From assembly GCA_025458365.1 (NCBI GenBank), contig JALOSP010000116.1, positions 1-5,472 on the forward strand: 5,472 nucleotides of DNA, in the 5' to 3' direction. Both the position numbers and the translations under genes were made by a program. Numbering within the stretch: position 1 is the stretch's first letter; the number at the start of each line of letters is the position of its first letter. A model generated the notes under the pieces. That model was not told the DNA's origin and did no database searches. It saw only the letters and a program-made list of their open reading frames with translations. Shown here one piece after another: positions 1 to 5,472 of the stretch. The stretch comes from Hyphomonadaceae bacterium (GTDB lineage: Bacteria; Pseudomonadota; Alphaproteobacteria; Caulobacterales; Aquidulcibacteraceae).

Positions 1-122
1 TTGAAACACACTTCGCCGACTGCGCTGCCGACCACGCCGAAACCGGTCCCGAACAGAGCTGTGCCATTGGCAAGCACCAGAACTCCAGTGGGTTTGCGGG
101 CGCGGATGGGGCGGGCGGTCAT
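1..122 (-). CDS. carA: carbamoyl-phosphate synthase small subunit, N-terminal part (truncated by window edge)
   Basis: CarA is the glutamine amidotransferase subunit of carbamoyl-phosphate synthase. It releases ammonia from glutamine for the CarB subunit, feeding cytoplasmic pyrimidine and arginine synthesis. Only 40 codons plus two bases lie inside the window. After a short basic leader (MTARPIRARKPTG), the translation reads LVLANGTALFGTGFG and then GSAVGEVCF. This matches the conserved CarA start, which in E. coli is LVLEDGTQFHGRAIGATGSAVGEVVFN, and the last two bases (AA) fit the expected Asn. The ATG at 122-120 is preceded by AAGGA (137-133) at 10-nt spacing. An in-frame GTG at 164-162 is a less likely start. 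The amidotransferase domain with its catalytic Cys is outside the window. The gene is divergent from the chemotaxis operon and not functionally linked to it. The family call is secure despite the short length. Confidence 0.88.
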   Translation of the reverse strand, partial: MTARPIRARKPTGVLVLANGTALFGTGFGVVGSAVGEVCF

Positions 123-219
123 GGTCGGGCAATCCTTGGTCTGGCCGGGCGTGCAGGCATGCACAAGCGGTCCCGGAAAGGGGGCCTGCGCGTTGCCAGT
201 GATGTCGGCTGAGAGGCAG

Positions 220-248
220 CCGGTACAGAACCCGGCCTGCCCGGTCAA
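220..248 (-). promoter_or_regulatory. possible sigma70-type promoter for carA
   Basis: On the - strand, TTGACC (248-243) matches the -35 consensus at five of six positions. It is followed after 17 nt by TACCGG (225-220), a poor -10 that keeps only the leading TA. The position, about 100 nt upstream of the carA start, is reasonable and leaves a leader of about 90 nt. The -10 is weak, so this is only a candidate. Mapping of the 5' end of the carA transcript would decide it. Confidence 0.25.
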
Positions 249-318
249 TGCGACGGACAATACGCTGGCAGCAACAACCCGATTGATTGCAGGCGGAGCG
301 CCAATTTCTGAAGCTGCC

Positions 319-334
319 TTAGGCTTGCCTTAAC
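319..334 (+). promoter_or_regulatory. CtrA-like binding box upstream of cheA
   Basis: The bases read TTAG, then seven nucleotides (GCTTGCC), then TTAAC. The CtrA consensus in Caulobacter and relatives is TTAA-N7-TTAAC, so eight of nine specified positions match with exact spacing. The two halves sit in a direct repeat of GCCTTA with an 11-bp period (316-321 and 327-332), about one helical turn. The box ends 87 bp before the cheA start codon. CtrA is known to control flagellar and chemotaxis genes in many Alphaproteobacteria, so the location makes biological sense. Function is inferred; a short motif can occur by chance. Confidence 0.42.
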
Positions 335-421
335 GGAGTAGGGTCCAGACAGGATGGTAAGGCGCGCTGTCCTCCCGGGGGCCTCCGCGCCGGCTTTTCC
401 GCCGCATGGGACACTGCGATC

Positions 422-3136
422 ATGGATGATCTGCTTGCTGAATTCCTGACCGAGACCAACGAGTTCCTCGAAACCGTGGACAATGATCTGGTCAAGCTGG
501 AATCCGACCCGACAGACAAGGAAACCTTGAACAACATTTTCCGTCTGGTCCACACGATCAAGGGCACATGTGGGTTCCTCGGCCTGCCGAGGCTCCAGTT
601 CGTGGCCCATGCGGGTGAAACCCTTCTGGGCAAGTTCCGCGATGGCGCACTGGTCGCGACGTCCGACACGGTCCAGCTGGTGCTGGAATCGATCGACCGG
701 ATCAAGGAAATCCTGGCCGACCTCGAACAGACCGGCAGCGAGCCGGAGGGAGATGATTCGGCTCTGATCGGTGCGCTTGAGCGTGCGGCTGAAGGCGAAA
801 CCGTGGTCGCGAGCGCTCCCGTCCCGGCCCCTGCACCCGTGAAGCCACCAGAGCCGGTTGTTGCTGCGGCCACCAGTGACGACCCCACGTGGGACGCCGA
901 TCTGGGCCGCCACCTGAAGCCCGGTGAGGTGTCGCTGGCTGCGCTGGAAGCCGCCTTCATGGCCGCCGAGTTTGAAGACCCGCTGGCCGAACCGGCTCCG
1001 GTTGATGCAACAATGACTGCAGGTGTTGAAGCCCCGTTCGAGGAACGCCGCGCCAATCCAATTGCCCGTGCGGCCGTGATCGACGATGACGGCGACGGCG
1101 GGGCCAAGGGCGGCCGGGTTGCCGACCAGACGATCCGGGTGAATGTCGATGTGCTCGAAACCCTGAGGACAATGGTGTCCGAGCTGGTGCTGACCCGCAA
1201 CCAGCTTCTCCAGATGGTGCGCAACAGCACCGATTCAGAGTTCAAGGCGCCGCTGCAACGGCTGTCCGCAGTGACTTCGGAGCTGCAAGACAGCGTGATG
1301 AAGACGCGGATGCAGCCGATTGGCACGGCCTGGAAGAAGCTGCCACGTATCGTGCGCGACGCAGCGCGCGACCTCGGCAAGAAGATCGACCTGGTCATGG
1401 ATGGTGAAGCCACCGAACTGGACCGTCAGGTGCTGGAGCTGATCAAGGATCCGCTGACCCACATGATCCGCAACAGCTGCGATCACGGGCTCGAGGTACC
1501 CGCCGCACGCGCCGCGTCTGGCAAGAACGAAACCGGCATCATCCGGCTGAACGCCTATCACGAAGGCGGTCATATCGTCATCGAAGTCTCTGACGATGGC
1601 GCCGGTCTCAACACCGCGCGCATCCGCGACAAGGCGATCCGCAACGGATTGGTGAGCGAAGAGCAAGCCTGGCAGATGTCAGACCAGCAGGTCCACCGCT
1701 TCATCTTTGCCGCCGGTCTGTCCACCGCCCAGCAGGTCACCAGCCTGTCCGGTCGCGGTGTCGGCATGGACGTGGTGCGTACCAATATCGAGCTGATCGG
1801 CGGCACCATCGACGTGCAATCGCATGAAGGTCGCGGCAGCACTTTCTACATCAAGATTCCGCTGACCCTGGCCATTGTCTCGGCACTGGTTGTGGGGACC
1901 GCAGACCAGCGCTTTGCCATCCCGCAATTGTCGGTGGTCGAACTTGTGGGCGCGGGCGGTACATCCGAACACCGGGTGGAAACCATCAACAATGCCCGTG
2001 TTTTGCGCCTGCGGGACCGGTTGCTGCCGCTGATCGACATGGCCGAAATCCTGACTGGTGAGCCGAAAGACCGTTCCGGTGCGGGTGAAGCAGCCAACAG
2101 CGAATTTGTCGTGGTAATGCAGCATGCCGACAAGCTGTTTGGCGTGGTGGTCGATGCGGTGTTTGACACCGAAGAAATCGTGGTCAAGCCGCTGTCATCG
2201 GCGGTGGCCCACGTCAAGACCTTCTCAGGCGCCACCATCCTGGGCGACGGTTCGGTGATCATGATTGTCGATCCGGCTTCGGTGGCCAAGGCCGCCGGCG
2301 TCTCCGAACAAAGGGTCGATGAGCCTGAAGCGATCGATGCGGCTGCCGTGGCCAAGCGCAAGGCGGCTGAAGAAAAGACCTCCATGGTGCTGTTCAAGGC
2401 CGGTGGCGAGGAGCCGCGCGCCGTGCCGCTGTCGCTGGTCACCCGTCTGGAAGACCTCGATGCGGCGACCTTCGAGCGGGCCGACGGCCGGGTCATGGTG
2501 CAGTATCGCGGCTCGCTGATGCCAATCGTGCCGGTGGACCCCTACCAGGCCATTCGCGATCAGGGCGACCAACCGATCCTGGTGTTCAGCCACATGGGCC
2601 TGAGCGCCGGTCTGGCCGTCGATGCGATCATCGACATCGTGGAAGAGAAGCTCGACATCGAGATGTCGGCGGACCGGCCGGGCGTGCTCGGTGTGGCCGT
2701 GCTCAAGGGTGTGGCCACCGAAATCATCGACGTCGGCCATCATCTGACCCAGGCTCTGGGCGATTGGGACGATCCCGGCCTCGAAGAGCCTGCCCGTCAT
2801 ATCGTGCTGGTGGAGCGCAACCCGTTCTTCCGCAACCTGCTCTCGCCGCTGCTGCGTGCTGCTGGGTACGAGGTCGAGGCCGTCGATACGGTATCGGCAG
2901 CATTGCTCTGCGCCGAGTATCGAAAGCCGACCGCAGTGCTGGCCGATATTGATGTGGATGTGGAGTCAGCCCGCAAGCTCTTGGTCGATTCAAGGCTGGC
3001 CGGAGCGCCGGTTGTGGCCCTGTCCGGCTCACGCGATGCCCAGGCTGGTGACTTTGCAGGGCTCGTCCGCAAGTCCGACCGGTCAAGCCTGCTCTCCACC
3101 ATCGACTACATCTCACGTGCAAGGAGTGCCGCATGA
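422..3136 (+). CDS. cheA: chemotaxis histidine kinase CheA with two CheW-like domains and C-terminal receiver
   Basis: CheA is the receptor-coupled cytoplasmic kinase that phosphorylates CheY and CheB. The 904-residue protein has these parts: an HPt domain at about 1-105 with phosphoacceptor His44 (HTIKG, 44-48); a Pro/Ala-rich acidic linker at about 106-233; a dimerisation helix pair at about 234-296 (SELVLTRNQLL); a HATPase domain at about 297-478; a CheW-like P5 domain at about 480-625; a second CheW-like domain at about 654-776; and a receiver-like domain at about 791-904. In the HATPase the N box is HMIRNSCDHGLE (Asn351), G1 is SDDGAG (390-395), the F box is FIFAAGLST (427-435) and G2 is SGRGVGMD (443-450). 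The kinase core looks intact, although the F box has Ala-Gly-Leu where Pro-Gly-Phe is usual. No clear P2 domain is seen. The receiver keeps Asp842, Ser868 and Lys884, but its acidic pair is Glu798-Arg799. The start MDDLLAEFLTET is the usual CheA beginning. Only a weak GGGA (408-411) precedes it. First gene of the operon, overlapping cheW by ATGA. Confidence 0.97.
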   Translation: MDDLLAEFLTETNEFLETVDNDLVKLESDPTDKETLNNIFRLVHTIKGTCGFLGLPRLQFVAHAGETLLGKFRDGALVATSDTVQLVLESIDRIKEILADLEQTGSEPEGDDSALIGALERAAEGETVVASAPVPAPAPVKPPEPVVAAATSDDPTWDADLGRHLKPGEVSLAALEAAFMAAEFEDPLAEPAPVDATMTAGVEAPFEERRANPIARAAVIDDDGDGGAKGGRVADQTIRVNVDVLETLRTMVSELVLTRNQLLQMVRNSTDSEFKAPLQRLSAVTSELQDSVMKTRMQPIGTAWKKLPRIVRDAARDLGKKIDLVMDGEATELDRQVLELIKDPLTHMIRNSCDHGLEVPAARAASGKNETGIIRLNAYHEGGHIVIEVSDDGAGLNTARIRDKAIRNGLVSEEQAWQMSDQQVHRFIFAAGLSTAQQVTSLSGRGVGMDVVRTNIELIGGTIDVQSHEGRGSTFYIKIPLTLAIVSALVVGTADQRFAIPQLSVVELVGAGGTSEHRVETINNARVLRLRDRLLPLIDMAEILTGEPKDRSGAGEAANSEFVVVMQHADKLFGVVVDAVFDTEEIVVKPLSSAVAHVKTFSGATILGDGSVIMIVDPASVAKAAGVSEQRVDEPEAIDAAAVAKRKAAEEKTSMVLFKAGGEEPRAVPLSLVTRLEDLDAATFERADGRVMVQYRGSLMPIVPVDPYQAIRDQGDQPILVFSHMGLSAGLAVDAIIDIVEEKLDIEMSADRPGVLGVAVLKGVATEIIDVGHHLTQALGDWDDPGLEEPARHIVLVERNPFFRNLLSPLLRAAGYEVEAVDTVSAALLCAEYRKPTAVLADIDVDVESARKLLVDSRLAGAPVVALSGSRDAQAGDFAGLVRKSDRSSLLSTIDYISRARSAA
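3121..3126 (+). promoter_or_regulatory. ribosome binding site of cheW
   Basis: AAGGAG lies six nucleotides before the cheW ATG and inside the last codons of cheA. It is a near-perfect Shine-Dalgarno sequence. It fixes the cheW start at the ATGA overlap and suggests coupled translation of the kinase and its adaptor. Confidence 0.8.
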
Positions 3137-3645
3137 GTGCTGCTGCCCTGAAAGCCCCGCAGACCTCGGTGCTGGCCAGCGCCGACACCCGCGAGTTTGT
3201 GACCCTGCACATCGCCGACCAGCTGTTCGGCGTACAGGTCGGCGATATCCATGACGTGTTTGCCCTGCAGCAACTGACCCCAGTGCCCGGTGCCGGTGCC
3301 GAGATTGCAGGCATCCTCAATCTGCGCGGCAGGATCGTCACCGCGATTGATGCCCGTGCCCGGCTGGGCCTGCCCAAGCGCCCCAATGGCTATGCCGGGA
3401 TGATGGCGGTCGGGGTGGAGCGCGACGGCGAGGCTTTCGGCATCCTGGTGGACGCCGTCGGCGACGTGTTGCGGCTGGAAGACAGCCGGTTCGAGCCCAA
3501 TCCGGTCAATCTCGACGCCATGTGGCAGACGGTTTCCAAGGGGATCTATCGCCTCGACGGCAGCCTGCTGATCACGCTGGACATCGCCCGCATCCTCACC
3601 CCGCGCAACGCCTCTGCCGCCCCGGCAGAACCTGTCGATCATTGA
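3133..3645 (+). CDS. cheW: chemotaxis coupling protein CheW
   Basis: CheW is the small cytoplasmic adaptor that bridges chemoreceptor tips and the P5 domain of CheA in the signalling array. The 170-residue product is of normal length (E. coli CheW is 167) and is a single CheW domain at about residues 20-158. Visible features are REFVTLHIADQLFGVQVGDI near the start, the hallmark ILNLRGRIVTAID at 61-73 (NLRG 63-66, with Arg65 in the position important for receptor and kinase contacts), FGILVDAVGDVLRL at 102-115, and the closing GIYRLDGSLLITLDIARIL at 137-155. Residues 1-19 are a variable Ala-rich lead and about 12 residues at the end are disordered-looking. The ATG overlaps the cheA stop as ATGA and has a strong AAGGAG six nucleotides upstream. 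Separate from the two CheW-like domains already fused to CheA. Confidence 0.96.
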   Translation: MSAAALKAPQTSVLASADTREFVTLHIADQLFGVQVGDIHDVFALQQLTPVPGAGAEIAGILNLRGRIVTAIDARARLGLPKRPNGYAGMMAVGVERDGEAFGILVDAVGDVLRLEDSRFEPNPVNLDAMWQTVSKGIYRLDGSLLITLDIARILTPRNASAAPAEPVDH

Positions 3646-3674
3646 ACCATTCTGTCGGTCAAACGGCCCCGATC

Positions 3675-3680
3675 AAGGAG
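3675..3680 (+). promoter_or_regulatory. ribosome binding site of cheY
   Basis: AAGGAG is placed seven nucleotides before the cheY ATG, within the 42-bp gap after cheW (3646-3687). This is the only well-spaced operon gene start that does not overlap the preceding gene. CheY translation can therefore initiate independently, which fits the usual need for more CheY than kinase. I see no hairpin or promoter in the gap. Confidence 0.8.
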
Positions 3681-3687
3681 CATTTCC

Positions 3688-4053
3688 ATGAAGACCTGTC
3701 TCGTCGTCGATGACAGCCGCGTCATCCGCAAAGTCGCCCGCAGGATCCTTGAAGACCTGTCGTTCACGGTCGAGGAAGCCGGTGACGGCGCAGAAGCCAT
3801 GGCCCGCTGCCGCAACCAGATGCCGGATGCAATCCTGCTGGACTGGAACATGCCGGTAATGAACGGCATCGACTTCCTCCGGGCCCTGCGCGCAGACCCG
3901 GGTGGCGAGCGTCCTGTGGTGGTGTTCTGTACCACAGAAAACGACTTGAGTTCGATTGCCGAAGCCATCGAAAGCGGTGCCAACGAATATATCATGAAGC
4001 CCTTCGACAGCGAGATCGTGCATTCGAAATTTGCTGAAGTCGGCCTGGCCTGA
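3688..4053 (+). CDS. cheY: chemotaxis response regulator CheY
   Basis: CheY is a stand-alone receiver that takes phosphate from CheA and acts on the flagellar motor switch. The 121-residue protein is one receiver domain with every expected active-site residue: the acidic pair Asp8-Asp9 (VVDDSR), phosphoacceptor Asp52 (LLDWNMPVMNG), Thr82 (VVVFCTTEND), the switch aromatic Tyr101 and Lys104 (YIMKPFD). There is no output domain. The sequence pattern, with CTTEND after beta-4, is that of alphaproteobacterial CheY proteins encoded within che operons rather than of cell-cycle regulators such as DivK. A strong AAGGAG precedes the ATG. It lies between cheW and cheB, and the next gene begins about 16 bp after its stop. 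No cheZ phosphatase is seen in the window. Confidence 0.96.
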   Translation: MKTCLVVDDSRVIRKVARRILEDLSFTVEEAGDGAEAMARCRNQMPDAILLDWNMPVMNGIDFLRALRADPGGERPVVVFCTTENDLSSIAEAIESGANEYIMKPFDSEIVHSKFAEVGLA

Positions 4054-4069
4054 GACCATCTGGACTGCT

Positions 4070-5209
4070 GTGACCAGCCTGCCCCCCTCCTCCTTGCGAT
4101 CTGCACCTGCCGCCGCGCCAAAAACCGATGCGGTGCGTGTGCTGCTGGTCGATGATTCTGCTGTGATCCGCGGGCTGGTGACACGCTGGCTGAAGGACGA
4201 GCCAGGCATTGATCTGGTCGGATATGCGGTGAACGGACGCCATGGTGTCGACGAAGCCGCCAAGCACAAGCCGGACGTGGTGATCCTCGATATCGAAATG
4301 CCCGAAATGGACGGTATCACCGCCCTGCCACAAGTGCTCAAGGCTGCCCCCGGTGCTCGTGTCATCATGGCCTCGACACTGACACAGCGCGGCGCCGAAG
4401 TGACTGTGAAGGCCCTGGCCCTGGGTGCATCGGACTATCTGCCCAAACCCGATGCCAGCAAGATCGCGGGCGCCGACATCTACAAGCGTGACCTGATTGC
4501 CAAATTGAAGGCGCTGGGCGCCCGGCGCAGGCCTGCCTCATTCGTCAGGCCGGGCGACGCAGCCGCGCGCGCACCGGTCCAGACCGCGACCCAGCGCCCT
4601 GTGCTACGCCCGGTCTCGCTGCAGGCGCGACCCGAAGCGGTGTTCATCGGATCGTCCACCGGAGGCCCGGAGGCCTTGCACAAGGTGGTCAGCGCACTGG
4701 CTGGCAAAATCCAGGTCCCGGTGTTCATCACACAGCACATGCCCAAGATGTTCACCAAAATCCTGGCCGAGCACATGAGCAGCCATACCGGCGCGCGCGT
4801 GGTGGAAGCCGAACATGGCATGGCAGCCGAACCTGGCACTTTCTACATCGCCCCCGGCGACTACCACATGACTGTCGAGAAGGTTGCCGGGGTCACCCGG
4901 ATCAAGCTCAATCAGGATCCGCCGGAAAACTTCTGCCGACCTGCGGTGGACCAGATGTTCCGCTCTGCCGCCAAAGTCTATGGCGGCAAGTCGCTGGCCG
5001 TGGTGCTGACAGGCATGGGCCAGGACGGCTGCAAGGGGGTGGCAGCGCTGGCGCCAACCGGCGCGCTGACCATCATCCAGGATGAAGAGACCAGCGTTGT
5101 CTGGGGCATGCCCGGCGCGGTGGCGCGAGCCGGACTTGCCAATGTGATCAAACCGATTGACCGGGTGGCCCCTGCCATTCTGGACGTCTTGCGTGGAGTG
5201 GCGCCATGA
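4070..5209 (+). CDS. cheB: chemotaxis methylesterase/glutamine deamidase CheB
   Basis: CheB removes methyl groups from receptor glutamyl esters and deamidates receptor glutamines; phosphorylation by CheA activates it. From the preferred GTG the protein is 379 residues. An N-terminal receiver (about 20-135) has Asp28-Asp29, phosphoacceptor Asp74 (VVILDIEMPEMDG), Thr103 and Lys126 (YLPKPDASK). A linker rich in Ala, Arg and Pro covers about 148-188. The CheB_methylest domain (about 190-375) has Ser196 (GSSTGGPEAL), His223 (ITQHMPKMFT) and Asp319 (LTGMGQDG), which form the catalytic triad by comparison with Salmonella CheB, plus APGDYHM, RPAVDQMF and SVVWGMPGA. The GTG at 4070 is chosen because it clears cheY by 16 bp and has a weak TGGA at 5-nt spacing. 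A TTG at 4031 inside cheY would add 13 unconserved residues, and a GTG at 4133 would begin exactly at the receiver. The stop overlaps cheR by ATGA. Confidence 0.94.
   Translation: MTSLPPSSLRSAPAAAPKTDAVRVLLVDDSAVIRGLVTRWLKDEPGIDLVGYAVNGRHGVDEAAKHKPDVVILDIEMPEMDGITALPQVLKAAPGARVIMASTLTQRGAEVTVKALALGASDYLPKPDASKIAGADIYKRDLIAKLKALGARRRPASFVRPGDAAARAPVQTATQRPVLRPVSLQARPEAVFIGSSTGGPEALHKVVSALAGKIQVPVFITQHMPKMFTKILAEHMSSHTGARVVEAEHGMAAEPGTFYIAPGDYHMTVEKVAGVTRIKLNQDPPENFCRPAVDQMFRSAAKVYGGKSLAVVLTGMGQDGCKGVAALAPTGALTIIQDEETSVVWGMPGAVARAGLANVIKPIDRVAPAILDVLRGVAP
5195..5198 (+). promoter_or_regulatory. ribosome binding site of cheR
   Basis: GGAG sits seven nucleotides before the cheR ATG, within the end of cheB. 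It supports the ATG at 5206 and translational coupling of the two opposing adaptation enzymes. Confidence 0.65.
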
Positions 5210-5472
5210 AGCCCGCCGATTTCGATTTCATTTCAAAGCTCGTGAAGGAGCGCTCGGGCCTCGTGCTGACGCCTGAGAAAGCCTATCTGATCGAGAGCAG
5301 GCTGGCCCCGATCGCGCGTGCCGAGGGGATGGCGGGTGTCGAGGATGTGGTCCAGGCCCTGCGCCTGCAACGCGGTGCGTTGAGTGACAAGGTGGTCGAT
5401 GCCATGACCACCAACGAGACCTTCTTCTACCGCGACAAGACTCCATTCGAGACACTCGAACAGACTGTGCTG
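5206..5472 (+). CDS. cheR: chemotaxis protein methyltransferase CheR, N-terminal part (truncated by window end)
   Basis: CheR methylates specific glutamates of chemoreceptors using S-adenosylmethionine and works against CheB in adaptation. The window contains 89 codons, open to the right edge. The start MKPADFDFISKLVKERSGLV begins the all-helical N-terminal CheR domain, which continues through LTPEKAYLIESRLAPIA at 21-37. Residues 67-77 read MTTNETFFYRD, the hallmark TTNxTxFFRE/D motif at the entry to the methyltransferase domain, whose Arg (Arg76 here) contributes to the active site in Salmonella CheR. The SAM-binding Rossmann core lies beyond the window. The ATG overlaps the cheB stop (ATGA) and has GGAG seven nucleotides upstream. 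The frame has no stop and no sign of damage. Whether the C-terminus has extra domains cannot be seen. Confidence 0.95.
   Translation, partial: MKPADFDFISKLVKERSGLVLTPEKAYLIESRLAPIARAEGMAGVEDVVQALRLQRGALSDKVVDAMTTNETFFYRDKTPFETLEQTVL

Larger units (their letters stand above)
123..421. other. divergent intergenic control region between carA and cheA
   Basis: About 300 bp separate the start codons of carA (-) and cheA (+). I see no convincing gene here. Open frames on either strand run into carA or cheA as antisense, start from weak codons and resemble no family I know. The stretch must carry the promoters and leaders of both genes. It contains a CtrA-like box (319-334), a possible sigma70-type promoter facing carA (248-220), a small perfect hairpin (GTGCA/TGCAC, 151-155 with 160-164) in the carA leader, and a GC-rich inverted repeat (361-366 with 386-391) in the presumed cheA leader. 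No clear -10 element facing cheA could be picked by eye. Confidence 0.7.

Noticed and set aside
151..164. Hairpin GTGCA-GGCA-TGCAC in the carA leader as a terminator or attenuator
   Set aside because: The stem is only five base pairs and no T-run follows on either strand. Nothing supports termination.
1..333. Open + strand frame of 110 codons at the left edge
   Set aside because: It runs antisense to the clear carA N-terminus, begins at TTG with no visible ribosome binding site, and its translation is a low-complexity mix of Pro, Ala and Arg without family resemblance.
418..431. Perfect inverted repeat GATCAT-GG-ATGATC spanning the cheA start codon
   Set aside because: The two-base centre is too short for an RNA hairpin loop, and the bases are explained by the conserved Met-Asp-Asp start of CheA. 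Probably coincidence.
245..1413. Long - strand frames antisense to the start of cheA (222 and 364 codons)
   Set aside because: They are shadows of a GC-rich gene whose + frame is an unmistakable CheA. The translations are Ser/Arg/Ala-rich with no domains.
422..3136. Possibility that CheA is two proteins or frameshifted, given its 904 residues
   Set aside because: The frame is continuous, with domains in the order known for long alphaproteobacterial CheA proteins and no internal stop or start signal of note.
3106..4368. Long - strand frames antisense to cheW, cheY and cheB
   Set aside because: Same shadow effect. The + strand frames carry complete catalytic motifs and well-placed starts, and the antisense products resemble nothing.
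1..5472. Mobile elements, CRISPR arrays, tRNA or rRNA genes, or a novel accessory system
   Set aside because: I saw no repeats, terminal inverted repeats, transposase or RNA gene signatures. Composition is uniform and the window is almost fully covered by known chemotaxis genes.

Overview
The window holds a bacterial chemotaxis operon read on the + strand, cheA-cheW-cheY-cheB-cheR. It is preceded by a divergent, truncated carA (carbamoyl-phosphate synthase small subunit) on the - strand. The DNA is GC-rich with strong G/C bias at third codon positions. The long CheA (HPt, linker, kinase core, two CheW-like domains, C-terminal receiver) and the gene order A-W-Y-B-R are typical of Alphaproteobacteria; the Che1 cluster of Azospirillum brasilense is the comparison I recall. 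Genus cannot be fixed from the sequence. A stalked or marine lineage such as Maricaulales/Hyphomonadales or a relative is only a guess.

Layout: 1-122 (-) is the N-terminus of carA. 123-421 is a gene-free divergent control region of about 300 bp containing a good match to the alphaproteobacterial CtrA motif at 319-334. 422-3136 is cheA. 3133-3645 is cheW, overlapping cheA by ATGA. 3688-4053 is cheY, after a 42-bp gap and with its own strong ribosome binding site. 4070-5209 is cheB, with a GTG start preferred. 5206-5472 is cheR, overlapping cheB by ATGA and cut by the window end.

How the genes work together: receptors, which are not in this window, couple through CheW and the CheW-like domains of CheA to the CheA kinase. 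CheA autophosphorylates on His44 and passes phosphate to CheY, which acts on the flagellar motor, and to CheB, the adaptation methylesterase/deamidase. CheR methylates the receptors in opposition to CheB. All catalytic and phosphorylation residues of the stand-alone CheY, of CheB and of the CheA kinase core are present.

This is a well-known system, and I do not see an undescribed one. The points most worth a second look are the eroded active site of the receiver at the CheA C-terminus (acidic pair changed to Glu-Arg), the CtrA-like box upstream of cheA, and the CheA linker, where a short conserved-looking motif replaces a recognisable P2 domain.
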